From contig JAFWRM010000032.1 of the NCBI GenBank assembly GCA_017519975.1, positions 62,001-126,000 on the forward strand: a stretch of 64,000 nt of DNA. The letters run 5' to 3'. Numbering within the stretch: the stretch's first letter is position 1; every line of letters starts with the position of its first letter. The translations under genes were made by a program, and so were the position numbers. Below the pieces are notes generated by a model that had not been told where the DNA came from, did no database searches, and saw nothing but the letters and a program-made list of their open reading frames with translations. Below, piece after piece: positions 1 through 10,600 of this stretch. Source of the DNA: Oscillospiraceae bacterium. Its GTDB lineage: Bacteria > Bacillota > Clostridia > Oscillospirales > Oscillospiraceae.

Positions 1-1974
1 CCCTCCGTCAGCGAGAACGGCTCCACCCGCTATTACGGGGACAAGGCCGGGGACAGCGCGCAGGTGCTTTCCAAGCTGACCTACATGTGCAACATGATCT
101 TCGGGCGGGACACCATGCCCATTACGGACAACCGCATCGACATGGATCTTTCCATGAAGAAGGTCATCATCTTCGTGCAGGGGCGGGACGTTTCCAGCAT
201 CACCGCGGCCAACGACCGCGGGGAGATCGGGACGCGAAGCGACGAGCATGCCACGAAGTACTCCACTCTCGGCGCCGGAGGGGACAACAAGGGCAGCACC
301 GTGGACGACAACCTGCAGGGCATGATCGTGACCTACGAGAACTGCCCGGCGGGCGAGTATACGCTGAGCTACAGCGGAAACGCCTCCAGCGCCGTGGCCT
401 ACTATGAGCCGGACGTGGATCTGGTGGTTCAGCTGGTGGAGGCCTCCACCGGACGGGTCATCAGCGGAGGGGACATCGCCTACGCCGGCGACTATGAGCT
501 GCGCTACGGCCTGATGGACAATCAGACGGGACAGCTGACGGAGTCCGATCTGCTGGGCAACACGCACTACGACGTGGACTATACCGTCAACGGGGAGAGC
601 TTCACCGCCTCCTCCGATAAAAAGCAGGATTCGCTGAAGCTCGCGCTGGCCGCGGGCGACGTGCTGGACGCCACCATCGCCGCGGACTATCTGAGCGGAT
701 ACCATCTGGAGAAGGACGCGCCGGATTTCGGCTGGCCGGAGGGTGGCTTCCAGGTCCAGGTGCGGACCATCGCGGTGGAAGAGCTGACGATGGAAGTGAC
801 GCAGCTGAAGGATGAGTACCGGCTCTCTGAGCTGGAAAGCGTGGGACGGTTCCGTCTGAAAGCCGCCTATCAGGGCGTGCCCCTGACGGGGGAGACGCTG
901 GCCTCCGTCGTTCCGAACCTGCGGCTGGAGGGCGGCAACGCCCAGGTGACCTGGGAACCCAGCGACGACGGCGAGGGCTTCGACGTGTTCCTGAAGTACG
1001 CCGAGGGCGGCGCCGCCGAGACGGAATGCTGCGACTACCGGCTGCTGGCCGACGTCACCTATACCAACGAGGACGGGCAGTCCGGCACCAGCAGCGTGAT
1101 GGAGAAGGAGTTTTCCATCACGGACGACGGCTATGGGCTGACCTCGAAGCTGGAGGCGCCGCAGACCTTCTTCCGGGCGTCCGAGATGGACAGAGGCGAG
1201 CCGCTGCGGCTGACCCTGGCCAAGGACGGCGAGCCGCTGACGGATGAGGAACTGGCCGCCGTGAGCGTGGACGTGGAGGCGGACGGGCTGGATTACGAGG
1301 TCGAGCCCCTGCCCGGAGAGTCCGCCCTGGCCATCCACCTGAAGAACAGAGACGGCGCCACCATGGGCAAGCGGGACGTGGTATGCACCGTCAACGGCCG
1401 GGACCAGGTGGGCCGCGAGATCCGCACCACCTCGAAAACGGGCGTGGAGGTCCAGAAATATCCTCTGTGGATGCGCTGGGCCGTGATCGGGGCGATCCTG
1501 CTGCTGGCCATTCTGACGGCGATCCTGATCATGAATCAGAAGGTGCTCCCCAAAAAGGTGCTGCGCCAGGGAGAGACGGATTTCACCATCGGCGGAAAGA
1601 CGATCGAAGACAGCGCGACGGTGGCTTACAACCGCGGCTCGAAAACGCTGGACATCACGCCGCCGGCGGCGCCGTCGTATCCCTATGTCAGCTGCGCGGT
1701 CAAGCTGAAGCTGCAGGCCGTGAGCCCGCGCCGGATCCCGTCCAGAGACCGGCAGATGATGGTCACGCAGGTGCAGGCCGCCGCGGACATCGACTCGGTG
1801 GAAGTAGGCGCCGCCGTCTATGAGCGGGACAAGGCCACGGGCCGTTTCGTCAAGGAGGGCAGCAATCCCACGATGCTGAGCAAGAACTCCGTCATCACCG
1901 TCAACGGCACCGCGCAGAACAACAAGGGAAGAAACAAACCGGCGATCCTGACACAGCAGCTTCGCTTCAAATAA
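1..1974 (+). CDS. Membrane-anchored surface protein, C-terminal part (5' end outside window)
   Basis: The reading frame is open from the first base, so this is the 3' part (657 codons visible) of a longer gene. About 490 codons of beta-rich, Asp/Glu/Gly-rich sequence look like extracytoplasmic domains. A single hydrophobic helix lies at about codons 492-513 (WAVIGAILLLAILTAILI), followed by a basic stretch and a tail of about 140 residues that would face the cytoplasm. The first visible residues could be the end of a von Willebrand A-type domain, but the MIDAS motif would lie upstream and is not visible, so that reading is a guess. The gene ends 45 bases before the tubulin-like gene on the same strand and probably shares its transcript. 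It may be the surface-exposed or ligand-sensing part of the cluster. I do not recognise the family with certainty. Confidence 0.75.
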   Translation, partial: PSVSENGSTRYYGDKAGDSAQVLSKLTYMCNMIFGRDTMPITDNRIDMDLSMKKVIIFVQGRDVSSITAANDRGEIGTRSDEHATKYSTLGAGGDNKGSTVDDNLQGMIVTYENCPAGEYTLSYSGNASSAVAYYEPDVDLVVQLVEASTGRVISGGDIAYAGDYELRYGLMDNQTGQLTESDLLGNTHYDVDYTVNGESFTASSDKKQDSLKLALAAGDVLDATIAADYLSGYHLEKDAPDFGWPEGGFQVQVRTIAVEELTMEVTQLKDEYRLSELESVGRFRLKAAYQGVPLTGETLASVVPNLRLEGGNAQVTWEPSDDGEGFDVFLKYAEGGAAETECCDYRLLADVTYTNEDGQSGTSSVMEKEFSITDDGYGLTSKLEAPQTFFRASEMDRGEPLRLTLAKDGEPLTDEELAAVSVDVEADGLDYEVEPLPGESALAIHLKNRDGATMGKRDVVCTVNGRDQVGREIRTTSKTGVEVQKYPLWMRWAVIGAILLLAILTAILIMNQKVLPKKVLRQGETDFTIGGKTIEDSATVAYNRGSKTLDITPPAAPSYPYVSCAVKLKLQAVSPRRIPSRDRQMMVTQVQAAADIDSVEVGAAVYERDKATGRFVKEGSNPTMLSKNSVITVNGTAQNNKGRNKPAILTQQLRFK

Positions 1975-2019
1975 CGGACAGAAATCAACGAATCATTACA
2001 TACTCAGGGAGGCAGCAGC

Positions 2020-5000
2020 ATGGCAATAATCGAAAAGCTTAAGGAAAACTACGTACCCCGCACTCTCTTCGTCGGTCTGGGCGGCACCGGCTCCGCCGTC
2101 GTGCAGATGCTGGCGTCCAAGTGCCGCGGCAGCGAGACGGACAACGTCAGCTTCGTGGTGCTGGATACCAACGTGAACGATCTGGAAAAGGTCTCCAACG
2201 GCCCCAAGATCTACGCGATCCAGACCTCCAATACCCAGTCCGTGGGCGACTATCTGAATTACGACGAGGACGCGCTGAAGAACTGGTTCCCCAAGAACCC
2301 CGTCCTGTACGACAAGACGGTGTCAGAGGGTGCCGGTCAGGTGCGCGCCATCTCCCGCCTGGCCTTCAACGCCACCATCAAGACGGGCCGCATCAGCCGG
2401 CTGTATGAGGCCATCGACGAGCTGTTCCGCAAAGACGGCAAGGAGCTCAAGCAGGCCCTGCGCGTGGTGCTGGTGGCTACGGCGGCCGGCGGCACGGGTT
2501 CCGGCATCGTAGTGCCCATTTCCATGTTCATCCGCAACTACATCAACGAGAAGTATCCCAACACGGCGGTGATCGTCCGCGGTCTGCTGATGCTGCCCGA
2601 GATCCTGGATTCCGTCATCAAGACGGAGGTGGAGAAGGACAGCCTGCGCCGCAACGCCTACGCCACCGTGAAGGAGATCAACGCCTTCATGATGAAGGGG
2701 TCCGGCTTCTTCGACATTGAGCCCACGCTGCAGCGCTACCGCGACATGCACGTGGATTTCTCCATGCCCACCACGGACGAGCTGAAGTCTCTGGATCTGC
2801 TGCCCTTCGACTTCTGCTTCCTGTTCGACGGCCAGAACGCCGAAGACAACACGCTGACCAGCAAGCAGCAGTACATGGAGCAGGCGGCTCAGGCGCTGTT
2901 CGAGCAGAACATCGGCCCCATGCAGGAGGGCGCCTTCTCCATCGAGGACAACATCATCAAGGAGATCAGCAACAAGGGCAACTACGGCCGCAACCGCTTC
3001 GGCGGCATCGGCGCCGGGCTGCTCCGGTACCCGTACGCCCGCATCGTGGATTACGTGGCCTATCAGTGGGCCATGGACAGCATCGGAGGCCAGGGCGAGG
3101 CGGCCAAGTGGTGCCGCTACGACCGCCAGTACGACATCCGGTACAAGGACGCCAAGAAGAAGGGCGTGCCCGCCAGCGAGATGCCCCGGCTGCGCGAGGT
3201 GTACGTAGATACGCTGGATTCCGCCAGCGACAATTTCTCCAAGGACCTGCGGAACATGTACCTGTCCGAGGCCGACGAGATGATCGACGATTACTTCAGC
3301 GCCCTGGATGAGGAGATGGCCGCCTGCATGGAGGAGAACGCTTACATCCAGTCCGCGAAGCGCTCCGCCGCCGCCCTGCGCAACCCCCTGACCTATGAGA
3401 AGGACGACGGTACCCGCGGCAACGCCACGGAGAACCTGAACAAGCTGCGCGCCTTCGAGACGATGACGAAGAACTACATCGAGAAGGCGGCGCGCAACAA
3501 GGCCGAGGCCATTTTCCAGAACGAGTCCAAAACGGAGAACGCCGCCAGAGAGGGCAACGGCTACACGCTGGAGTACCTGTTCACCAACAAGGTCAACGGC
3601 GTGGTGCATCCCAACGCCATGCGGTATCTGCTGTACACGCTTGAGACCCGCTTCGAGGAGCGCATGGAAGAGCTGGACGCCAAGGTGCGCAAGATGACCA
3701 AGAACCTGGGCGATTTCTCCCAGAGCGCCGACAGGCCCGACCTGTTCGACGTCGGCTACACCAAAAAATCCAAGGAAAGCAACTTCGACTCCCTGTGCGC
3801 CGCGGAGAAGGATCCCAGCTTCCTGGAGTCCGCCCTGGGAGGATACGACAAGATCTACGATAAGTTCAAGGAGCTGTTCCCCCGGTATTACAAGCTGATC
3901 GACGACTATGGACGCACCACGGCCCAGCTGCAGGCCTACGACTTCGGCCTGCACTTCATCCAGGAGCTGAGCGCCGCTTTCGAGGACTTCTACAACGGGT
4001 TTGCCGACAAGGTGAAGACGCTGGAGCGCCGGCAGGACGATCTGGTCACGGAGCTTGCCTTCCGGAAGGGCGACTCCGTCATGAACATCTGCGCCACCCA
4101 GGGGATCCTGGAGGAACTGGCCCGTTCCACCACCGCCAGAGGCAGCAGCCTGCTGCTGCCGCCGGACCTCAACGCGCGGATCTTCGACGCGGTGAAGGCC
4201 AACGTCATCTACGACCGTGAAACGGCCAACGACGACGTGGTGGACGACAAGCGCATCAACATCTTCGACGATATCCTGGCCGGCTATTTCCAGAAGGCGG
4301 TGGACGAGAACTGCAAGGATCTGCTGGACATGAACATCATCGAAGCCATCGCCATGGAATACCGTCTGAAGCAGCGCATCAAGCTGCGTGAGGATCAGGC
4401 GGCCTCCGGCAAGAAGACCAAGATCTTCGAAAAGGCCGACCCGAAGGACGTGGAGCGCTACATCCGGAAGACCCTGGCCACCGGCATGCGCCTGGGCGCC
4501 CCCGGCGTGCAGCGCATCAAGAACGTGGAGCCCCGCGAGATCAACCTGGTGGCCTACAACAACGTGCTCCGGGAGATGAGGAACTACGACCTGAACAAGC
4601 TGGTGCCCAGCGGGACGAACGCCACGCCTACGGACACCGTATCCCGGTACGAGATGCACTTCTTCAACGCCATCTACAATCTCACGCCGGACAAGCTGCA
4701 GAAGTTCGCCTGCCCCGAGAAGTGCGAGACGGGCGACAAGAACGCGGGTCTGTACCACAAGGCGTATCAGAGCTACACCGCCAACATCGGCCCCGATACG
4801 ACCAAGAGCATGTCCATCTCCACCCACATCGACAAGCGGTGGGATTCCATCTCCTTCATGCCGGAACTGGATCTGGGCTTCCAGGCCAGGGAGATGATGC
4901 GCATCCACGAGGCGTTCATCTACGGTCTGGTGCACGGTTCCATCCAGTACCGCAGCCTGGCTCCCGCCGCCAGCGACAAGCGCATCTACAAGTACGAGAC

Positions 5001-5568
5001 CTCCGATGAGCGCGTGACCAAGCTGATCGTGTCCAACGGCACGCCGTGCGACGAGTTCTATGAGGTGCTGGACGCGCTGTACATCGACCACTCGGTGGTA
5101 CAGGACATCCTGAAGGTGCACGAGGCCAAAACGCAGAAGGACAAGGTGAAGCACGTAAACTACGTGAACACCATCTTCGCGAAGGATCTGTCCGAGTTCT
5201 TCATCGAATGCGTACACGAGGGCCCCACCAGCCTGCTGGAGATCCCGCTTGCCTACTACAACAGCCTGCCGAATTCCCTGCGCTACACGGATGAGATCGC
5301 CTCCATCGTGGACGCCGTCATCACCATCCTGCGCACCGAACTGACGAACTGGGAGATCGGGGACGACGTGCCCTACCGCGTGTGCAACCTGCTGCGCGAG
5401 CAGTTCGATCTGCTGATGGACAACTATGAAAAATACGAGGAGCTGCGCTGCAATACGAAAGCCTCCGAGAATCCGGTGCTCGACATCATCTACAGGAAGA
5501 TCAAGAAGGTACACGAAGAGATCGACTGTGAGCAGGACGTCGAGCCGCTGAAGGCGAGACTGAAGTAA
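2020..5568 (+). CDS. Tubulin/FtsZ-like GTPase (Tubulin_2-type), 1182 aa
   Basis: The N-terminus has a beta strand followed by a glycine loop (GLGGTGSAVV, residues 19-28). A second glycine signature, AAGGTGSGIV, lies at residues 155-164 and corresponds to the tubulin/FtsZ signature loop that binds GTP phosphates. A conserved-looking GAGQVRAISR (104-113) lies between them. Residues 1-350 would form the GTPase fold. The remaining 800 or so residues are mixed helical and very charged, and I cannot assign them. At 1182 residues this is far longer than FtsZ or TubZ (about 350-480), so it is a large tubulin-like family member and not the division protein. The start follows AGGGAGG by 8 bases. It sits between two membrane-protein genes, which suggests a cytoskeletal or scaffold role at the membrane. 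Polymerisation is inference only. Confidence 0.85.
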   Translation: MAIIEKLKENYVPRTLFVGLGGTGSAVVQMLASKCRGSETDNVSFVVLDTNVNDLEKVSNGPKIYAIQTSNTQSVGDYLNYDEDALKNWFPKNPVLYDKTVSEGAGQVRAISRLAFNATIKTGRISRLYEAIDELFRKDGKELKQALRVVLVATAAGGTGSGIVVPISMFIRNYINEKYPNTAVIVRGLLMLPEILDSVIKTEVEKDSLRRNAYATVKEINAFMMKGSGFFDIEPTLQRYRDMHVDFSMPTTDELKSLDLLPFDFCFLFDGQNAEDNTLTSKQQYMEQAAQALFEQNIGPMQEGAFSIEDNIIKEISNKGNYGRNRFGGIGAGLLRYPYARIVDYVAYQWAMDSIGGQGEAAKWCRYDRQYDIRYKDAKKKGVPASEMPRLREVYVDTLDSASDNFSKDLRNMYLSEADEMIDDYFSALDEEMAACMEENAYIQSAKRSAAALRNPLTYEKDDGTRGNATENLNKLRAFETMTKNYIEKAARNKAEAIFQNESKTENAAREGNGYTLEYLFTNKVNGVVHPNAMRYLLYTLETRFEERMEELDAKVRKMTKNLGDFSQSADRPDLFDVGYTKKSKESNFDSLCAAEKDPSFLESALGGYDKIYDKFKELFPRYYKLIDDYGRTTAQLQAYDFGLHFIQELSAAFEDFYNGFADKVKTLERRQDDLVTELAFRKGDSVMNICATQGILEELARSTTARGSSLLLPPDLNARIFDAVKANVIYDRETANDDVVDDKRINIFDDILAGYFQKAVDENCKDLLDMNIIEAIAMEYRLKQRIKLREDQAASGKKTKIFEKADPKDVERYIRKTLATGMRLGAPGVQRIKNVEPREINLVAYNNVLREMRNYDLNKLVPSGTNATPTDTVSRYEMHFFNAIYNLTPDKLQKFACPEKCETGDKNAGLYHKAYQSYTANIGPDTTKSMSISTHIDKRWDSISFMPELDLGFQAREMMRIHEAFIYGLVHGSIQYRSLAPAASDKRIYKYETSDERVTKLIVSNGTPCDEFYEVLDALYIDHSVVQDILKVHEAKTQKDKVKHVNYVNTIFAKDLSEFFIECVHEGPTSLLEIPLAYYNSLPNSLRYTDEIASIVDAVITILRTELTNWEIGDDVPYRVCNLLREQFDLLMDNYEKYEELRCNTKASENPVLDIIYRKIKKVHEEIDCEQDVEPLKARLK

Positions 5569-5582
5569 GTCCCCTCAGCACG

Positions 5583-5602
5583 CCCCCGGCGTCCGCCGGG
5601 GG
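5583..5602 (+). other. Intercistronic GC hairpin
   Basis: An 8-bp perfect stem (CCCCCGGC / GCCGGGGG) with a 4-base loop lies between the tubulin-like gene and the next gene. No T-run follows it, so it is more likely an RNA-stability or processing element than a terminator. Confidence 0.5.
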
Positions 5603-5652
5603 ACCGGACCACATTCGCCCTGTCCGCTGGACGGGGCGGAAAGGAGGAAAAG

Positions 5653-7617
5653 ATGTATACGGTTGTAATAGCGGAAAAGAAGCATTTTGACTGCATCAAA
5701 GACTACGAACTGTTTCTGCAGCCGTTTCTGGACCGGATCGACGCGGCGTTCTGCGTCTGGGATCCGGACGGACAGACGCTGACCGAAAGCGTCCCGGATC
5801 TGCGCGCGGCGCTGCGCCGGGGAGACCGCTGGCGCGCCGTCATCGTGACGGACGACGGCGGCCAGCGTCAGAAAAACCCCTTCGACCGGGTCTGCCATCA
5901 GGACCCGGTCTGGGACGACGCGCTTCCGGATGAGGTCAACCGCAAAAACCGGCGGGCGGCCCGGATGGCCAGCTATGAGAAGGCGACCCACAATCCGCTG
6001 AGCCGACTGACGGCCAGCCTGTGTGAACTTCCGCTGGTCACGGAGCGCCCCGACGGGCCCCTCAGCGAGGATCCGGATTATCAGGATTACCTGGCGCTGT
6101 CCGCCCGGAAAAGGGAACTGCAGCGCGCAATGGTGGGGGACGACCCGCAGGACTTTGTCAAGCCCTCGGAGGTCCTCTGCATCGCCCGACGGACCTGCGA
6201 CGACGAGGAGTACGACATCCGTACGTCCTGGTCGCCTCACGTCGACCTGCAGTATTCCCATTTCGCGGATTTCAATCTTTACTACCCGAAGATGAGATAC
6301 GTCGTATTCGACGTGCTCCCGGTCAGCCACCGCGACTACCGGTTCGACAACATCCGGTTCCTGTATGCTCTGCTTCTGCTGGCCGGGCACGAGGTGCCGG
6401 CGGACGCCCTGCAGCCCGAGAGGGTGTATGTTCTGAACTGCGAGAACGACAACGCGCGGCTGTCCGAGCTGCTGCAGAGGTACGACGACCGCCTGCTGGC
6501 TACCCAGAAGATGCTGGAGGACGAGATCGCCATCCTGCAGAGGGAAAACCCGGAAAAGCTCACGGACAAGGAGATGCGCAGCATCTTCTGTGCGAACGCG
6601 CCTGTTTCCGTGCGGCCGGAGAAGGGCTTCGACGAGGCGGAGATCTACGTCGGCGCCCGGAAATTCGGCCTGTACGCGGACCGGCCCCAGGATGAGAAGA
6701 TCCTGTGGCATCAGGAGCTGGGCCGAAGCCGGAAAGCGCTGAGCAATTATCTGCGCCAGCCGAAAAAGTCCGTCAGCGCGGCGGTGAGCGATCTGCACAT
6801 GCAGAGCGCCGCCGTAGGGCAGATCGAGAAGATCCACCTGCTGGACGAGCATCAGGTGGGAGAATTCCGGGAGTATCTGGCCGGGCAGGAAACGGCGGCC
6901 GTGACCGGCCGGCCGGAGGATCTGTCCGATCCGACGCCGTATCTGGAAAAGGCGGAGAAGGCGGCCGAGGCCGTAGACGCCCATCTGGAGACCCGGCTCA
7001 CGAAGAAAACGGCGCTGCTGTCCATAGGACTGGCGCTGCTGGCGTTCATCCTGGGCCTGCTGCCGGTGCTGTTCACCGGCCGCGTGAGCCTGCCCATGGG
7101 GCTTGTGCTGGGAGGCGCGGTGCTGCTTCTTCTGCTGGCGGGCGTTGTGTATCTGTTCGTGCGGCGCTGGAAGCTCCGCCGGGACATTCGAAGCTATAAC
7201 GACGTGCTGCACGGCATTTCCGATTCCATTCGGAACACCATGGAGCGCTATTCCGTCTATCTCGGGCACGTGTGCAGCCTGATCCGCGGGAATGCCGCGG
7301 ACAACTGCCTGCGGGAGAACGACGACGCCCAGCAGGACCGCTGCAAGGTCTATCGCAAGCATCTGATGGATATCCGGGATCTTCGGGCCAAATGGGGGCT
7401 GATCTTCGGCCAGTTCCTGCCCGCGGGCCGGGAACTGAGCACGGACGCGCCGCCCTTTGCCTACGATTACCGGAATACGACCACGTATCGATATCCCATC
7501 AACGGCATTCAGAAGCAGTATTACCGCGTGGAGTTTCTGCAGCCGGGCAACACGGTGGAACTGCCCGTGGACTATGTGAAGGGACTAACGCTGAGAAGGG
7601 AGGAGCTGTATGACTGA
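5653..7617 (+). CDS. Two-helix membrane protein of unknown family, 654 aa
   Basis: About 450 soluble residues are followed by two adjacent membrane helices at about 451-472 and 478-502, then a basic KLRRDIR-like flank and a 150-residue tail. The hairpin arrangement puts both large soluble parts on the same side, probably the cytoplasm. The first 75 residues alternate hydrophobic strands and helices somewhat like a receiver or Rossmann fold, but I see no catalytic motif. AAGGAGG lies 7 bases before the ATG. The 3' end overlaps the start of the next gene by 8 bases, so the two are translationally coupled, consistent with protein partners. No function can be named. Confidence 0.8.
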   Translation: MYTVVIAEKKHFDCIKDYELFLQPFLDRIDAAFCVWDPDGQTLTESVPDLRAALRRGDRWRAVIVTDDGGQRQKNPFDRVCHQDPVWDDALPDEVNRKNRRAARMASYEKATHNPLSRLTASLCELPLVTERPDGPLSEDPDYQDYLALSARKRELQRAMVGDDPQDFVKPSEVLCIARRTCDDEEYDIRTSWSPHVDLQYSHFADFNLYYPKMRYVVFDVLPVSHRDYRFDNIRFLYALLLLAGHEVPADALQPERVYVLNCENDNARLSELLQRYDDRLLATQKMLEDEIAILQRENPEKLTDKEMRSIFCANAPVSVRPEKGFDEAEIYVGARKFGLYADRPQDEKILWHQELGRSRKALSNYLRQPKKSVSAAVSDLHMQSAAVGQIEKIHLLDEHQVGEFREYLAGQETAAVTGRPEDLSDPTPYLEKAEKAAEAVDAHLETRLTKKTALLSIGLALLAFILGLLPVLFTGRVSLPMGLVLGGAVLLLLLAGVVYLFVRRWKLRRDIRSYNDVLHGISDSIRNTMERYSVYLGHVCSLIRGNAADNCLRENDDAQQDRCKVYRKHLMDIRDLRAKWGLIFGQFLPAGRELSTDAPPFAYDYRNTTTYRYPINGIQKQYYRVEFLQPGNTVELPVDYVKGLTLRREELYD

Positions 7618-10600
7618 GTTTCTGCGCATCCTGCGGTACGCGGCTCCCGTTCTGGCGTTTGTGCTGCTGGGTCTGTTTTCCGTCCGCGTCAACCTGAAGA
7701 AGCCCGTGCGCAGCCGGCAGTTCCTCATGCCCGCGGCGGCGCTGATCCTGTGCGCGGCAGCCGCCATCGCCGTCAGCCGGCTGTACAACGGCATCCGGGT
7801 CCGGGTGGAGCCTCTGATCGATCTGGTCATGAGGCTGGTGCCGGCCCTGAGCAGACTCAACATTCCATATTACGTATTCATTCTCGCGAACATCCTGCTG
7901 CTGGCGGCCTATCTGATCGTCAAGCGTATCCTGATCAGCGTCATGAAGGGCGTGTTCCGTTCGGGCAACGGCCTGTACGAAGGCGTGGTCGGCCCGTTTT
8001 ACGAGCACGATGAGACCGACGGCAACTGGTACGTGCGCCGGGAGCGCAGCCAGCTGCGCGGCCTGTTCCGCACGCTGTTCTACGCCGCCCTGCTCATCTG
8101 CACCGCGGTGATGGTCCTGTCCGCTCTGGTTTACGCCGGGGGAGGCATGAGCGCCGTCTTCTTTCCCGTGTTCGGCCTGATCCTGGTGGGGGAACTGTTC
8201 TTTTTCCTGGACGGGTCTACGAAAACAGAGGAGAAGAGCAGGGTGTCCGCCGAGGAGGACGAGGCGGTCAAGCTGGTGAACTACGCCGCCATGCGGCAGG
8301 TGCTGAAGAAGGTTTTCCCGGATAAGCTCAGCGCCGACAGCACCCGCGCCAACGAGAGCCGTCCGACCGAACCGGTGGAGCAGCTGCTGGACCGCATCTG
8401 CGCCAGCGACGACCCCGCCGTGGAGAATTACGGCCTGTTCATGCGCGGCGTGTATGAGCGGGAGCACGGCCTGGACGTCAACTATCTGTACTCCGGCCTG
8501 GATCTGCTGACGGGCAGCAGCGTGCTTTTCAACGATCCGTTCTATTACGATTACGTGCCCTACATCTTCTATCCCATGAACCGGGCGCTGCTGCAGAACA
8601 AAAAAGTGCTGGTCATCCTGGGGCGCACCGGGACGGAGGAGGACATCATCCAGTGGCTGCGCACGGGGCTGGTATCCGTCAACAGCACCCCGGATCTCTG
8701 GAAGACCGCAGTGCTCACGGACGGAATGCAGGAGCTGCCTGACGTGGGCATCCTGACCCGCTCCAGCGTGCACGATCAGCGCCTGCACGAAAAGTGCACC
8801 CCGTTTTTCGAACAGACGGCCATGGCGGTGATCATCGAGCCTTCCAAGCTGCTGGTGACCGCCCAGATCGGGCTCAACGGCGTGGCCAAGCGCATGAGAC
8901 GGCGGGAGGGAGCTCCCGTGGTCTGGTGCGGCATCGATAAGAACTGTGACGGACTGGTGGACGCCCTGTCCCATGCGGTGCTGACGAACATTACGGAAGT
9001 TACGGCCACGGAAAGATCCTCCGGCGTTTCCTCCTACATGCTCTGGGACGCCGACAGGGACCGCATGCAGCACCGCCTGCTGCCCAACATTTCGCGCTAT
9101 CTCGGCTTCGGAACGGAGCTGAGCTTCGCCGCTCTGAAGAATCAGATCGAGACGGCCGCCTGGTACGGCGGAGAGGCGTTTCCGGTGGCGGACATGCACT
9201 GGATCGCCAAGCAGTACTATTACGATCTGCTCACCTACGCGGAGCTGCCCGCCACTCAGCAGACCGTGGACGAAAGGTTCCGCACCTCCCATGATCTGTG
9301 GAACGCTCCGGTAACGAAAAACGCCTACATTACGGTGGAGGACGAGGATCACAACATGTTCGAGATGCGCCGGGTGTTTTCCACCCGGACAACCTCGCAG
9401 GGGTTCGTGAACATCCTTTCCGACGAGTATCTGCTGAAGGACTACATGGCCGAGAACGCGGATATCTTCGAGACCGACCCCAAGGCGATCCCGGCCATCG
9501 TGGCGGACTATGTGCGCTCAGACCGGAATCTGGCGCTGCGCCTGATCCTGATGATGAGCGGCGGCGCCGTTCGGAAGGAGGATCTGATCCAGGAGCTGGC
9601 GCTTGCCGGCGTGGATACGGACGATCCGGTGACGGCGTTCTGGAGCCTTGTGTGCCGATGCGTAAACCCGGTGGGCCGTCCCGTGAGCGGCGAACTGACG
9701 CTGACGGACGGACGGGGGACCGAGCGCACCTTTACCGCGGACGTGATCCGCTTCCGCGAGAAGTACGATGTGGACTGCGGACGGGTGCTGACGCTGTATT
9801 ACATCGACGACGAGAACTTCATCCGCGTCTTCGTTTCCAGTCTGCAGAACGCGGACTGCATCACCGAGGACGAAAAGGGGGAAGTCCATTTCCTCGGGAC
9901 GGAGCTGCGCGGGCATATCTTCCAAAAATATCTGCCCGGCCAGTTCTTCACCATGGAGGGAAAGTATTACGAAATGGTGGGCGTCACCCCCGGAGGGAAA
10001 ATGCTGGTGCGCCGCGCGGCCGATCACATCGACGGGAGGGTCAGCTACCGGCAGGTGCGCCGTTACCATATCTCCGGCATGCAGGATTCTACCCGGATGG
10101 GTGACGTGCGCGACATCGCCGGAATGAAGGTGACGAGGGCCAACGCGGACATCACGGTGGAAACGCCGGCCTACTGGCGGATGGACCGCCACAACGATTT
10201 TGCCCACGCGAAAAAGGTGCAGATCAACGGAATACCGACGCGGACCTACCACAACAAGCAGGTGCTTCGGCTCCAGCTCCCCGGAGAGGGACTCACGAAG
10301 GAGATCCTGTACACCGTTACGGTGCTGTTCAACGAAGTGTTCCGGACCATATTTGCCGGCAGTCAGCCGTACATCACGGCGGTCATGCCGGGAAGCGAAG
10401 CGATGGCGGAGGATCAGCCGCTGACCTGTACCCTGACCGGAGACATGGATCTGGGAGAGAACGCGATCTATCTGATCGAGGACAGTCAGCTCGATCTGGG
10501 CCTGCTGGTATCCGCGGAGCGGTGCCTGGGCCGCATTTTCGAGATCGTCTGCGATTATCTGGACTGGCACGTGGACGCCGTGGGCAGAAGCATGAACCCG

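Noticed and set aside
2323-5514. A 1063-codon open frame on the - strand opposite the tubulin-like gene
   Set aside because: It is a high-GC mirror of the coding strand, rich in Val, Leu, Asp, His and Gly, with no domain, and lies wholly inside a gene with clear motifs.
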